Positions 50,625 through 62,789 are shown, counted from the stretch's first letter. The stretch is DNA of 64,000 bases from Ephydatia muelleri (GCA_013339895.1 JABACO010000014.1:6173705-6237704); one strand, 5' to 3'. The notes: a model not told the origin generated them from the sequence alone. A program made the numbers and translations.

Positions 50625-50670
<46 letters not shown>
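49887..50670 (+). mobile_element. LINE 3' end with 490-bp partial tandem duplication
   Basis: A complete tail (50162-50610, ADVLVPNWSLSNPAAFD to ARAPLLEYSH and a stop) is preceded by a second copy of its last third (49901-50131). The shared block repeats at a distance of about 490 bp. Both share VVEVYGGWGCEAKECYSRLS. The downstream copy ends in (ATT)n at 50624-50670 and the upstream copy is preceded by (TTA)n. Near-identity to 26951-27380 suggests recent activity of the family. Confidence 0.8.
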
Positions 50671-50797
50671 GATATTACAAGCATACACGGAAAACACAGC
50701 AGCAGTATTAGTCATTATATAACATTAGACTAAACACCTAGGAGCTTCATGTATGTACTGCATGTAGGCCTACAGTTCAACTCTAAAATTGCATAAG
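50671..50797. other. Short spacer
   Basis: Nothing recognised. Confidence 0.3.
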
Positions 50798-51192
50798 TTA
50801 ACCTGGAACACGGCATCTTCTGGACAGGATTGCCCTAGCTACTGACCTCACTAATGATATATTCAACCGCCCATAAATCTCTGTCAAGACCTTTGCCTTA
50901 GGGCAGTGCAGGGAGATCGAGAGGATGGAAGCTAGCCTAGCGAAGGTGTTCTGGGCTTCTTTGCCCCAGTTCCCATACGATTCCACTGCGAAAGGAACAC
51001 ATACCCACCCCAGCTCCTGACACTTTGGGTCATTAGAAGAGTGCTTTCGACACTCTGCTTTGTGAGCTGCAACACCTGCGGAATTACACGCGTCATGCAA
51101 AGAAGCAGGAGTGAGTGGGGAGGTAACAGTAACATCGAAGGCTGCTGGTTTTGCCCTATCCCAAGCATCGACTAGCACATCCGCTGGACAGG
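50798..51192 (-). mobile_element. LINE C-terminal fragment, divergent subfamily
   Basis: Minus-strand frame reads PADVLVDAWDRAKPAAFDVT, then HSSNDPKCQELGWVCVPFAV, ESYGNWGKEAQNTFARLASI, then VLTEIYGRLNISLVRSVARA and a stop. The frame stays open throughout. It differs clearly from the copies at 26951 and 50162, so at least two LINE subfamilies are present. It is 5'-truncated where it meets the LTR-element tail. Confidence 0.75.
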
Positions 51193-51560
51193 AATTACTC
51201 TGAACTCTCGAAAGGCCTTCACAGAACCACCGACCGAAAACGAAGATCAGGACGAATATGTGCCCGAAAGGCCAAATCAAGACGATCCAGCCCCTGACCC
51301 CATCCCAGAAGTACGTCGGAACCCACCAAGGAACCGTCGAATTCCAGATCGCTACGGACCATACCTTCAACATTGACAGGGGAGAGTGATGCTATAGTAA
51401 TGATGTCATCCGCGCAAGGCAGCATGCACTATCAGAGCAGCGCATCCTACAAGTCTGCACCTTGAACTTCTCGTGACTGCTAGATATACAAGCCTATATT
51501 TTTGTATGTAAAGTGCTCTCAGTATTGCGTTCTGTGACAGCTGAACTTATTACACGTGCA
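51193..51560 (+). mobile_element. Tail of a Gypsy-type LTR element with possible 3' LTR
   Basis: Reads YVPERPNQDDPAPDPIPEVR, then NPPRNRRIPDRYGPYLQH before a stop. A Pro/Arg-rich PPxRYGxY ending is characteristic of Gypsy integrase C-termini. A GGGGAGAGTGATG stretch follows, where a polypurine tract and the start of an LTR (TGATG at about 51387) would be expected; the LTR end is not fixed. Only the tail is present, so it is a fossil. Confidence 0.6.
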
Positions 51561-52483
51561 TATCGATTTTGAAGCGATTTGGACATTCCTGCAGGGAGCT
51601 ACCTGGATTTTGAACCCCTCGGGGTATTGTGCCTTGCAACGTCGGCAAGGAGCAAGGGTAAGACATCAAAGTCGATATTCTTGGAGAGAAATGGTGTGGC
51701 ACGAAGTGTTCGAATTAGGAAGTTGATAGCTTAAACCGTTACCGAGTTTTAGCGATTCAAACGTCAAGCATTTTAATAACTTTTTATATATATACGCCAC
51801 TTTTCATTTTCTCGGAAACTGACCCATATATTTTTTAGCCAAGTCTGTTTTATTATCACTTTATGTTATTGCAAAGTTATGCATGTGAATAATAATAAAT
51901 AGAAAGCATAGGTGGCATAGAAACAAGGTGCCATTTCTCGATCTTTTATACCTGGTTCCACCTCTATTGGGGTTCAATTCTGGCCCGGGGTCCACCCAAT
52001 TTCCTCCCCTAGTTGTATTCCATTATTCAATACGTGCATGGGTGGCATAGCCTCAGTTCTGTCAGAGAGGACTACCGAAAAGTGAAAGAGCTGCTGATGT
52101 TAGGTGATTCCTCATCAAAGGGCACAATATCTGTTCGATTTGGTTCCGAAAACTTGGTAGTGTCACTCAATGGGATATTCCAAAATGCGCCTTTGGACAT
52201 TAACTGTGCACTATAATGAGCTCTGGGGTCCAAAATAGCGAAATACCGTATAATGTTGAAATGTATGCATGTTCTTATGTCCATGCATCTGGAAACACCC
52301 GTACATGCAGTGGAAACTTGATTACGGAAAATTGTTATTTTTAATATAATACTCTTCAAATGTTATTATGGTGCACAGCACTGAACAAAGAAGTCTATAC
52401 TACTTATTCATGACAGCTTTCTCTTCTGTGCGCATATTCGTCTTGTGAAGTGTCCGGCCACCCCAATAATACATCTTTTATGC
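51561..52483. other. Intergenic
   Basis: No gene recognised. An open stretch at 52013-52216 (+) has no family signal. The region lies downstream of the minus-strand acyltransferase-like gene. Confidence 0.35.
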
Positions 52484-53545
52484 TCACCAGTCGGTGCATG
52501 TATACATCAGTCGAATGCACTGGCCACACTCAACAAATCCAATGGCTTTTGCTGCTCGAATGGCATGTTCGTTATTACTCATAACGTCTGGAATGATCCC
52601 ATTGACCTTCTTAAACAGATCCGTCATAACGATACCCCCCAGTCCTTTCCTCCTGTGCTCTTTTAGCACGTGCAAATGCCCTATCTGCCCATATGGATAC
52701 GTAAGTATCCAAGCCACCGGATTTTCTGGATCTGAGGTGTGGAATATTGCCGAGGTAGGCAGGCTTCCTATCATGAATTGAAATGCTTTGATGCTGTCCT
52801 TAGAGGAATCGAGTAAGCTCTTGTTCCAGAATGGGTGGATGAACTCAGCATCCTTCGGTCGTAGAACACCAATGTTATAACCCTCGGGGCAGATCAGTGT
52901 TCTGAAAGAGGAATTATAATTGAGCTTTATGCATGCATTCAAAGCTAAATACCTTTCAGGGAATGACATTACTGTGTCTTTTGACATTTGAAGCATTTGC
53001 ACTGAAATTATGTTGCTTAATACTGGTTCTTCGTCACGTGATTTCATGTTATTCATTAGGTATTCAGCAAGTGAAGCCTCGGTATCTAAAATAAATAAAG
53101 CAACAAAAAAACATTAAGATTCCGTGAGGTCAAATTGAGTCATAGAATAAGAGAGCAAGAGACAAAAAAGTGAGAATTAGGATGACAAAAATTAATGTTT
53201 GATGTTAAAATGATCGTTTGCATGCATGTGACGGCTATGCATACTGACCAGAAATGATCACTCCGCCATTATTACCGGATCCAGGATAACGCAGGATGCA
53301 ATCATCCCGTAGAAGCTCCAGCAGGCGTTCTTTACATGAGGTATGCAGAACAACATCAACCACCTAAATAGAGACAAATTTCAGATAATACACAAATGGA
53401 ACGCTTGAAGCAACAGTGTGCGGATCATTCAGCTCACTGTTGGGGACCGGATTCTGGCAGCAATCGATGTGAATTGAGGCCACCCGTCCGTGTAAAAGTC
53501 AATTTTTGTTCGCCTCCATAGGACAGTTTGAATTATGTTAGCCAT
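52484..53545 (-). CDS. Glycine N-acyltransferase-like protein (second paralogue)
   Basis: Minus-strand exons are 53545-53438, 53363-53249, 53085-52953 and 52901-52484, all with GT/AG introns of about 50-165 bp. They give 774 nt (257 residues) without an upstream exon. Exon lengths 108 and 115 equal those of exons 2 and 3 in the gene at 20883-22318. Signature blocks are KIDFYTDGWPQFTSIAARI, VDVVLHTSCKERLLELLRDD, SLAEYLMNNMKSRDEEPVLS, VLRPKDAEFIHPFWNKSL, WILTYPYGQIGHLHVLKEHR, and the CoA loop HRRKGLGG, which is intact. NEHAIRAAKAIGFVECG matches GNAT motif B. The enzyme would acylate glycine or a similar amine from acyl-CoA. An exon 1 equivalent should lie in 53560-53760, but I could not fix its start. 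Confidence 0.85.
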
Positions 53546-54427
53546 CTGTATATAAAGAAAAATATCAAATACTGCATGCGTGATTTCGCCTCTGCCAGCT
53601 TCGCGTCTGGTCCCCAGACTAATTATCACGCACTCTGGAGCATAGTCCAGCAGCACTGTGTAGGTATTGTGGGTCATTAGGTGTAGTGCCTTCCATATTG
53701 AGTAGTCAGCAAATTAACAAACAAGTCTTTCCCCTCGAAGAAAGCTTTGGTTTGCCTCATATTTTTTGGGCGAAATGTTACAGCCCAAACTCTAGCTTCG
53801 ATGCTGAATAATCCGACAATGTACACAAGTATATGTGCATAACATGAACAGCCTTCGATCCGAAAACAGGAATACGAATCATTTGTTAGTTCAGTCAGTT
53901 ATGCATCGATGGATAGCGTGAGTTAAATGACATTGGAGATGTAAGTGTCCTTTGTTTCGTGACATTGTGACGGGCACCGCAATGCGCATGCGTAAAAACG
54001 ACAAGATTTGTTCAGAAAGAAGTATTGGTATATTATACGATAAGCAACTCACTGATCATAGGGTTAGGGTTTAGCACCCTAGGTACTTAAAATAACTTCT
54101 GTTGTCGTAAAGACTGTTAATAACAAAATTATAATTAGTTTTTTTTTCATTTCTGCGCATGTTTTTTTTCAAGATTTCAAATTTTTGATACTCTAGAAAT
54201 CAGAAATGTCCTCTAAACATTGCTTCTTACGCATTGAGAATCAGAGTATCTGTAAGGCGCTGAATTTTGAATTAGCCAAACATTTCAACGCAAGCGTTAT
54301 GTACCTTTTCGCGGAAACTATTCAATTTGATAAATCTTAGCTAAACGAGTCAATTGCACAGGTAAAAGTAGAATTTTAGGATCCTTTTAGTGAGGGATGC
54401 TGATATTGAAGTTATTGTATGGCGTAG
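53546..54427. other. Upstream flank of the acyltransferase-like gene
   Basis: Probably holds exon 1 (open stretch 53566-53677, minus) and the promoter. Beyond 53760 nothing is recognised. Confidence 0.35.
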
Positions 54428-54463
54428 AGGGAGAGAAAGAGAGAGAAAGAGAGAAAGAGAGAG
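54428..54463 (+). repeat. (GA)n-type purine microsatellite
   Basis: GAGA and GAAA units over about 36 bp. Confidence 0.85.
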
Positions 54464-54599
54464 GTAGGGGATTGTCTTACCATGGGAAGATCATTGTTTA
54501 GTTTGACGTACATGCACTCACAGCATCAAACTCGGAATGCGTTTAGTTGCAAGTTTTAAATACAATTCGCAGTATTGGGCGCTGGTTTTGATTTTGAGG

Positions 54600-54690
54600 C
54601 CCTAGTCAGACGCCAGCAGTGGGTGGATTACATCACCGCTACGTGAAAAGTGGTGTATAGCGGGATGTAATCCACTCGCTGCTCCCTCTT
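54600..54690. mobile_element. Small inverted-repeat element, GGATTACATC family
   Basis: GGGTGGATTACATC and, inversely, GATGTAATCCAC flank ACCGCTACGTGAAAAG. The same GGATTACATCACCGCTACGT block lies in both arms of the long-TIR element (34785 and 36540), so a MITE family is likely. Confidence 0.6.
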
Positions 54691-56708
54691 AACACGTGTT
54701 CGCTTCATCATGCAGAATAGCCAGTTAAACGCGTGAAAGTCGCGTCGCCGACTCGACGTTATAAATCAGTGATCGCATAGTCAAAGAAGGAATGATGGAA
54801 TTGTTTAAAAATCGCTATTTGAAAACTTAGCGGCGAAATTAATAAGATTGCAGTGTGCATACAACTGACTCTTGAGATATGTTTCAGGCGCTATTGATTC
54901 AACCATGCGGCCGATAAAAGGTATTGGGACTAACTGGGGTGGTGGAGTCATTCGAACCAAACAATACCTCCCCACCTTGCATGGATCCGCCACAGACTAA
55001 TTTCCCGCGGTAAATAGCAATTATTCGACGTCAGCGCGGGCTATAGCCGGTCTATCACTGATTTGTCTTATTGGCATGCAAAGGTTACAGAATGACCATG
55101 CATGTATCTATGTATATAATACACCTACCACATTTGAGCTTCGCTGTTGCGGTGTCTCTTTAAGGCAACCCAAAAGATGCCGAAGATATTCGTCCCTGTC
55201 GGGTACTTTGTTGACAGTTGCAGTTTGCTCCACTGATGCGGCAAATATGTACTGTGATATAGTGTGCCAAATATACGGGAAACTTACCCGCGGAGTCGGC
55301 GAGGAGTGATAACCCGCGGCGTGGGAGGCGCAATATTGAGTTCCGCAGCATCGTTGAATGCAAGAAACTGAGCTGTTCGTGCTAGATATACCCTTGACAG
55401 CTCAAGGAAATACAATTATCTTTAACAAATCGGAAATCGTTCTGAATACTACGGATTTCCTCTTTATAAGTACTTCCCGGGGCTTTCTACTAACTCAGAC
55501 CTCTGGTCTGGGTTAATAACACGGATGCACTTAGTAGGTATTTCCGCCCCTTGTCAAGGGCATGAATCTGGTGGAGAACAAGAGGAGGCCATCCTGCCTT
55601 TGATAAAGAAAGCACACCAAAGGCTAAAATGGCTCAAATGGAGCAATCAGTATTCAGTTTTCTACCAACCCTCGCAGAGGATGAGCATGATACAGCAATG
55701 CAATTGCTGGCACAAGTATGGTAGGACAATCCAAAATTGTCAGTAAGAAGAGGCGCGGAAGTGTCTTTAATAAGTTTATTGGTCGAGAGGAGTACCAGGC
55801 TGAAGCAAATGCATGGACTGCACTGACAAATGACATTTAAATGATGGCGAGGCTTAAGGCTTTTGCAGCAGTACTATTCAGTGGCACTGAATGACTATCA
55901 CTGATGCGGCGAAAATACCATGCAACAGGTGCGCGCGTGGCAGTCACGCATATCCAGAAATTCCAATACATCAAGAGGACATCAATGCATTTTAAGTCCA
56001 AAATATTTTCCAATTGCATAACTGGATAAAGAAAAATCGGAAAATCATAATGATATTCATTTTATGGCATTTGCACCGAAAGTAAAAGTACTAAAAATTG
56101 TCAAAGAAAAATAATTAGTACTCGCGATCGCGGTCATTACGTAATGCAGTAAGTCACTGCTTTACGTCATGAACTAGTTAACTAATGTAAGACGCGTGTG
56201 CACCTCAACACATAACCATTTGCGAAAATGCTTCTAAGTCAGAGGTGGCAACTGAGCTTTATAGCTGCGCCTCAGCCTGTCTTCAATCAGCCAACACACG
56301 TTCAATCCTGGACCGCTTCTACTATAGTATATACCCTGAACGGGAGAATGAACTGTGCTCGTATAAATATTGTATTCGTAAGTAATCTGGCGTAGCATAC
56401 CCTCCGCAAATAAACGTGGCTGTGCTACGCAAGACTATACAGCGTGTAAGTGTGTCTCATTTTTGCTACACCATGGCCACGTATCAAACGTTGAAACTGT
56501 TCTGTCAACTGTAAGATTCCGGCTGGCTGGCATCTGCACGGGCTTTCGGTCACACGACTCAGTCTTGGACCAACTTTTGGCTTCCTCAGCAGTTTGAGCT
56601 TCCACTGTACTTGCCATGGCCAGATGGACCTTACACAATATGCACGTGATCGGTCTTTAGATATAGACTCATTCCTGCATGCACCACTCCGACAGGAGCG
56701 GATGTAGG
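54691..56708. other. Intergenic, weak coding hints
   Basis: No identified gene. Plus-strand stretches near 55629-55810 (MAQMEQSVFSFLPTLAEDEH, then KKRRGSVFNKFIGREEYQAE) have coding flavour in two frames and may be a decayed exon pair. An open stretch at 55076-55309 has no family signal. Confidence 0.35.
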
Positions 56709-57780
56709 CAGGGGCGGATTCAGGGGGGAGGTCTTTGGGGTCTAAAGACCCCCCCCCCCCCCCCCCCCCCCTTGGCCCCAAGTAATGAATAATTAATTAC
56801 AGCGTGGTTAATTAAATCAGTTATCTTTTACCGCGAAATGAAGCGATCGAAAGGGCCGAGCCGTTCCATCGGATGTAAGCACGTCAATGCAATGGATCTC
56901 AGATCCTTTTTCTCAGGAAACAGGTAGATCTAAGTAAACTTAATTTCTGTCTGTCAAACATATAATATTAAACGCTCGATACACATGTGTATTTGTATGT
57001 CATTTAGATCAGCTGTTGGTCACGGTAAAGCTTCGGGTGCACACAATGGCGTTACGTTAATTACTGAGCAGCAGGAACCACAGCAGTGTGAAGAGCAAGA
57101 CACAATTGTTCCCGTGGATTTTGTGTCATTTGCCCAAAATGGCGTTGCGTTAATTGCTGGGGGCCAGTGGGGGGTACCACAGCAGTGTGAAGAGCATGCA
57201 AGATACTATTGTCCCGGTGGATTTGCCGAATGAAGATTCATGCCCAAGTCAGTGTCTTAAAAAAGGCCTCTCGTCATCAACGTCTTCTTTGGAAGTATCC
57301 TAAGGGGCGCTTCATCCAGCAGTTGCCACAGGTGATCTAGGAAAAGTTGTAGAACTGAAAAGGGGATATAATCTTACAGATAACGAGAAATATATTTGTC
57401 TTAAGAACCACTTTGTCCCACCCAATGGGTACACGTTTCCTAGTCGCATTATCCCCAATACGTATAAAAATTGTACGAAATTTGGTACTGACGATTTTTT
57501 CAAACTATTACTAGTCATTTGTTTCATTCTTAAAAGGATTTTTTTTTTTTTTTACTTCATGTCTTTAAAAAAGCGTTCATTACTGTGAAATTATACTATA
57601 TTCACCTTTAAACCACAAAAGGTCATCGCACTGCTGGGTGCGTAATGAAGCCATAATCATGCACGCTGCCTGTAATGTATGGAATCGTACGACATTTCGT
57701 ACAATTTAACGGTTGAAATATCTTGCGACTCATGCACAAATAAAGGTATATAATATGTTCATATTATACTGAGGTATAAT
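56709..57780 (+). mobile_element. 5' part of a hAT-like element with TTF-type region
   Basis: Starts CAGGGGCGGATTCAGG, the same terminus as the element at 61413, and shares ATGGATCTCAGAT and a GAGCAG-GGAACCA block with it. A run of 23 C lies at 56749-56771. A plus-strand frame at about 57312-57527 reads LTDNEKYICLKNHFVPPNGY then TFPSR, resembling the start of the TTF-type zinc-finger region of hAT transposases of the ZMYM/P52rIPK kind. A tandem duplication (NGV-LI and PQQCEE) occurs at 57030-57200. The rest of the transposase is absent; the minus-strand nuclease gene follows. Confidence 0.55.
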
Positions 57781-57813
57781 GGAAATCAATAATCACATGC
57801 ATCTTAGACAATT

Positions 57814-60800
57814 ATGTTGTTACTCTTCCAATTCTTCATTCTCCTGTTGCATTTCAAGATGCATTGCTTCACGTTTCCTCTTCCTGGACTGTGCTCATAC
57901 CATTGCATTTTCTTTATTGGCACATTTCTGGAGCTCAGAGGTCATTCTTTGTCGTGAGAAATCCTGTTCTATTTTAACAGAATCATGACACTTTTGAAAG
58001 CAAGTCTTTAAAATTTTTCCGTCCCGTTACACTCATAGTTTTGGCATGATACATAGGGAAGATAACCTGCATGAGGTTTAATAATTATAATCTGTAATAC
58101 AATAAATATATTAATACAAATCTTATTTACCTTTGGGGCTTCAGTTGAACAAGTGATGTAGTAGTTTGTTGTGGCATGGTCGCAATAAATGCAACGTCTT
58201 GATGTTTCTAAGTCACCATTGTAATGCAATCCATTGCGCCGACATGCAACTCCCTGTTCAGAGTTCAAATACATCACTTTTTTCCAATTCTTGTTTGTGT
58301 CTTTCAACCTACTCAACTCACTATCAGGAGGATTTACCTTGGCCTTCACAGGCGGTGGATAATCTATTTCCAACTTATATCTCAATGCACATCTCAAGAT
58401 TGATTGCTGATATGCATTATGTATATGTTCAAGAGACATATATGACTCAATTCTTTTCTCTATTTGACCTAGTCGAACAAGTACATGCACATTCCAAACC
58501 ATGGTCATAATCAATCTTATCCAGATAAATGCATATGGGTGCAGGCTCTTGAATATGGGCTTCACATCCTTTTGGCATCTTGAAAAATACATCAGTCATG
58601 CCCTTCAAGTAATTCCACATTATTATTACAGAGGATGCAATGCGAATTGCAGAGAGAAATGGTCTACCTCGTGCAGTGATTGCTTCACGAAATCCCTTAC
58701 ATATATAAAAATTGCTTGCAAAAGTATCCATATCAACGCAGCCACCATATCCACCTTCAGGCAATTTAGAAAGTGGTTCACTATGAATTGTCCTATAAAT
58801 AATGGAAAAGGTTATGTATAAGCCTGCCAAAATTGTGATACAACTTACATCTACAATCCACTTTATACACTTCTGAATCAGTGTTCTCAGTATATGTAAC
58901 CATATCTGTACTCATTGCAGCATCAGAAATATGAACTAACGTTATGTAAATAATGCCAGTTTTACTTCCAACCACATACAACACATCCGAGAGACCACAA
59001 GTGACAGCATTATGCAATATTTGAAATCTATGAGGTCCAACAGTTGTTTTACAGATGTCTGAATCAAAATTACATTCAATGAATGATCCATATTTTGATT
59101 GCACAGCAACTGCTTCATTGATTGTACTATAATAGCAACTTTTGTTTTGATCTCAACCAAAACTAATATTTTGGACAAGCATCCTGGTAACTTGACATCT
59201 AACACTCCATCAGGTGAGCAGTATATGCCTCTTTCTTTCATCAGTAAACCATATATCTTGGTATCATGCACTTCAACTCCTGCAACATGTTTGTATAAAA
59301 AAGCACGAATACCAGCCAATGTCTTGCTTTCACTGACATGTCCTGCAAACAGAGAAAGCCTAAATCCTGTTTCCTCTGATCCTGTCTTCTTTCTTGTATA
59401 AATCCACGATTCCAAGCATGACTTCAACACCTTCTCTTCAGCTGGAATGGAAATAGGTTTATTATGCACGAGAAACGTTCCATCAGGCTGTATTGCCTCC
59501 TCCAATGTTCTAACATAATAACTTTTTAATTTTCTTTTCTCCTGTTGCAATAGTGGCAATGGAAGATTGTGATTTTCAATAATTTCCTTGATCTCACTAA
59601 CTTTTAGTTTATTCAAGCATTGTATATGATAAACTCTTGCAATATCGAAGTCATGATCACTGGACCCTGCTTCTGTTGTGTTGCTGTCTCTTTTTGATAC
59701 CTAAAAGGTCACACAACCACCAATCCTCATCAGCAGTCAAAGAAGCACCAGTCTTGACAACACTTTCACTTGTTGTTCCTCCAATGCCAAATTTTCTTAA
59801 ACAAAACCAATCGGGTGTTCTTTGTTCCAAAGTCAAAAGTGTGACTCTGCATTCCCAAGAAGTGAAATTCAAATATCGCATGTCATTCCCTACAAGATCT
59901 GTAGGTAACTTGTCTTTACATTCATCATATTCATAATCCCATTCAAAAGGTCTGTGTCTTCAGATGAACTTTGCATGTGACAAAGCTTTTCTGTTCCAGT
60001 TCTATAACAAAGTGAAATTACAGTAGTTTTGTTTTTGTTATTCAACACATGTGAAGCATAGTAAGCATTAGAATGCCCATATGATGGGATGTACCTTTTG
60101 CCCTCTTGTTAACTTCAGGTTTATCAGTGAAAGGACCTATATATTTTTTAATTCCACCTACATGTCATAAACCAGCATCAGTAGCATCTGTTGTATTTTT
60201 TATTCCACTGTATCCTCGATCAAGAGCAATGATGTTAGAAAAACCATACTGCAATGCAACATTAAAACTTATTGCCTTTGCACAGGTTTGCATGCAATAT
60301 CGAAAACTATCACTCTCACTTTGCAGTGATGATATCATATGAGCACTGATCACAGCACCGGTAGCAAATGAACACCACACATCCTGCTGTGGACCATACC
60401 GCTTCCTGGGATTATGTTTTCTAGTACACAGCAAAAACAGATTGATGCATATCACTAGAAATGAATAATAGGGCACTCGTTTTTTGAAAAACGAGTGCCC
60501 TGTTATTGATTTTTAATGACATGCATCAATCTGTTTTTGCTGTGTAAGGCCTCTGTTGCATTTAATATTGATCTTAACTGCAGTTGATCATCATCCGCTG
60601 AAAGAATAGTGAGACCCTTGTGAAAAAAAATGTCAACACATGTAGGCCAAAGATCTAAATGTAAGAAAATAAAGTATATAGCCATCGATTACACTACACT
60701 TATGCACTTTACCTGAGGCAGCAAAAGTTATGGATGAATCATACAACATTGCTTCTCCCCACATTTCACCACAAATTCTTCTATATTTGGGGAATATGAC

Positions 60801-61336
60801 AAACCATGTAAGAACCTTTTCCACACTGCATGGGTAATCCAATTCACGTGCCATGGGATGCACTGAATGGTTCTCTTCATCAAAAAAGGTAGTAGGAGAG
60901 CATTTATAGAAATGAATCAAAAAGAGTGTCTTAAGACATTGCTCAATATCAGCCAAACTCAACACGTCACTTGTTCCTACATATGCTCTATTTAGAGCAG
61001 TCTGAAGCTTCAGCACAAAGGTAGGAGGCAAAAAAAGGTTTAATAAAAGGTTATAATCATCCAAGTTTTCTCCTTCAGGAATACCCAACTTCATGCGTGC
61101 TTTTCTCAAGGATATCATTATATCAGAACGAATGTTTTCCACCAGCTTTCTCCGTGCATGGTTAAAATTCTGTCAGGTCGAACCCCAATGTATGTGTAGT
61201 CACCTCGCGCTTCATCTTCTTCCTCGCTGGAACTGTCCAAGACGTCTGCGGGCCCCAACTTCCGCATCGTAAGAAGTGTACTCAACATCGAGCTGTGTTC
61301 CTCGAGCCATGATCCTGCTATTACTCCAACACTCAC
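57814..61336 (-). pseudogene. Composite transposase-like gene with YqaJ-like nuclease region
   Basis: A 3.5-kb minus-strand gene. N-terminus (61336-60633): acidic SSSEEEDEARG, then DDYNLLLNLFLPPTFVLKLQ and WFVIFPKYRRICGEMWGEAM. Next are LSADDDQLQLRS (60550-60600) and IIALDRGYSGI (60230), candidate DDE positions. Then come RYLNFTSWECRVTLLTLEQR and TPDWFCLRKFGIGG (59770-59880). A nuclease-like part (58942-59616) has SLFAGHVSESKTLAGIRAFL, CSPDGVLDV and LVLVEIKTK, the PD-(D/E)XK pattern of YqaJ-type exonucleases, then PHRFQILHNAVTCGLSDVLY. The C-terminal part (58830-57814) has SVIIMWNYLKGMTDVFFKMP, a zinc pattern RRCIYCDHATTNYYITC, LKTCFQKCH, and a coiled coil. The C-terminal third looks piggyBac-like. 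Stops and frame changes occur at several joints (about 59620, 60000, 60500, 58500), some of which may be introns. Nuclease and transposase in one unit is unusual. Confidence 0.55.
60426..60546. repeat. 120-bp inverted duplication within the composite gene
   Basis: CACAGCAAAAACAGATTGAT and GGGCACTCG pair with their inverses on either side of TTTTTTGAAAAA. The arm on the high-coordinate side equals the coding sequence for LHSKNRLMH, so a piece of gene has been copied back in inverse orientation and breaks the frame. Confidence 0.85.
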
Positions 61337-61929
61337 GCAACAGCTTATTATGTGTACACTTAACTTTAATCCAAAGAGGATGTCTTTGGTAGAGTGAAAG
61401 ACTATGGGAAATCAGGGGCGGATTTAGGTAGGGGGGGAGGAAGTCCGGATCCCCCCTTTTCTATATGAAAAATGACGTAATGCATGCTGTAACATATGCA
61501 GCGTTCTGCATGTTACCGTCCTTGGATTTGCAAGATTGCACATCGTTCTAGCCAAGCGGGGTCTATATCGATCTAATTAAATCCTCCTACATGTGTATTA
61601 ACGAAATATTTAATCGCGCGATCAATCGAATGGTGCGTGTGAGCAGGAATTGAGGTAAGCGATCAAAAGACGTGAATGGGATGGATCTCAGATTCTTTTC
61701 CTCAGAAAACAGATAGCTATAGAGCTAATAAACCAACAATACTAATATTATAGTAAAACATACATGAATCGTTTATAGACCGACATGTAGCTAGTGCATG
61801 ACCACGTGCACACTTCGGTCACAAATTCACAAAAGCTTTGCGTCACGAATTTAATTGCTGAGCAGTGGGAACCATATAGCATTGTGAAGAATGAAGAGTT
61901 TTCTCGTCGCTATCCATGCAGGCTCTAGT

Positions 61930-62035
61930 AATCCTGTCAGAGGCATAATTGACTCCCAGGCATAAATTACTCCCCCAGTCATTAACGCCTAAGGTACTAA
62001 TGACTCCCACAAGGCATGCATGTCTCCCCAGCTGG
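61930..62035 (-). repeat. CCTAGG-type minisatellite, inverse units
   Basis: Units such as AATTGACTCCCAGGCATAA, inverse to those at 62790-63050. Confidence 0.75.
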
Positions 62036-62081
62036 AATTCTAAGAACCACATTTTTTAGGTGCGCTTAAAGAGAGCTACTA

Positions 62082-62312
62082 TGGCGGATGATGAGTTCAC
62101 TGCTGTGGAGACGTATTTACGTTGTAGCCAGTACCCCCAAGAGCATGACAAAGGCGAATTTAAGACGCAAGTGTTAAAATAATTTCAAGTTTAAAACAGG
62201 AATGTAATACTACAAGAAAGATAGTATCGACAAGACATCAAAGTGGAAGATTTGCGTGCGATCAGACGATAAAAAAAGGCGGATACTGGAATCAGGCCAT
62301 TCTGGAATAGAA
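62082..62312 (+). mobile_element. Integrase N-terminus-like exon fossil
   Basis: Begins MADDEFTAVETYLRCSQYP; further on the sequence suggests YYKKDSIDKTSKWKIC and KKRRILESGHSGIEG, like the segment before the zinc finger of KRBA2/Gypsy-type integrases. A GAAG-gtatgt donor-like site follows at 62312. Broken and isolated. Confidence 0.4.
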
Positions 62313-62789
62313 GGTATGTACGTATAAAATTTATAACTTTTCAGTGTCCATGGATCAGAGATAAAACAATTGAGAAGGCTTCAAGTCGTTTTTATTAATA
62401 ATTCAAAAAGTGGAAATGAATATCAAGAAGGCACAGGAAAGGACAAATTTACTATGGCAAAAAACATTGACATAATTATTTTTGTATGTCATAATTTAGA
62501 AAACACTATACTGGATCGATGAAATGTGTTATTCAATCAATGTAGCCAGTTGTATCATTTCAGACGTGTGAACATCGAGCAAAAATGTATTCCTGACACA
62601 TGGTTATATGTTCAAGTTGCTCTAAATAGCACAATCCATGATCAATGTATCAGTATCAAAGTATGTGTGTTTCTTTTAATTTTTTATTTTTTGCAGCACA
62701 AGTGCAATCAAGCGTGTTCTTACCTTATATGATATAGTACAGGGGAGTAAAGATGCCACCCAAGTATGCACGAGCAGGCGTCGTATATG

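Noticed and set aside
51960-52000. Possible tRNA (GGTTCAATTC resembles a B box)
   Set aside because: No acceptor-stem pairing, D arm or anticodon arm could be drawn around it.
54890-54990. GGTTCGAATGACTCC on the minus strand as a tRNA T arm
   Set aside because: Flanks do not fold into a cloverleaf.
58942-59616. Phage or bacterial YqaJ recombinase gene, suggesting contamination
   Set aside because: The nuclease pattern lies within a transposase-like gene flanked by animal-type transposon ends, so a eukaryotic mobile element is more likely.
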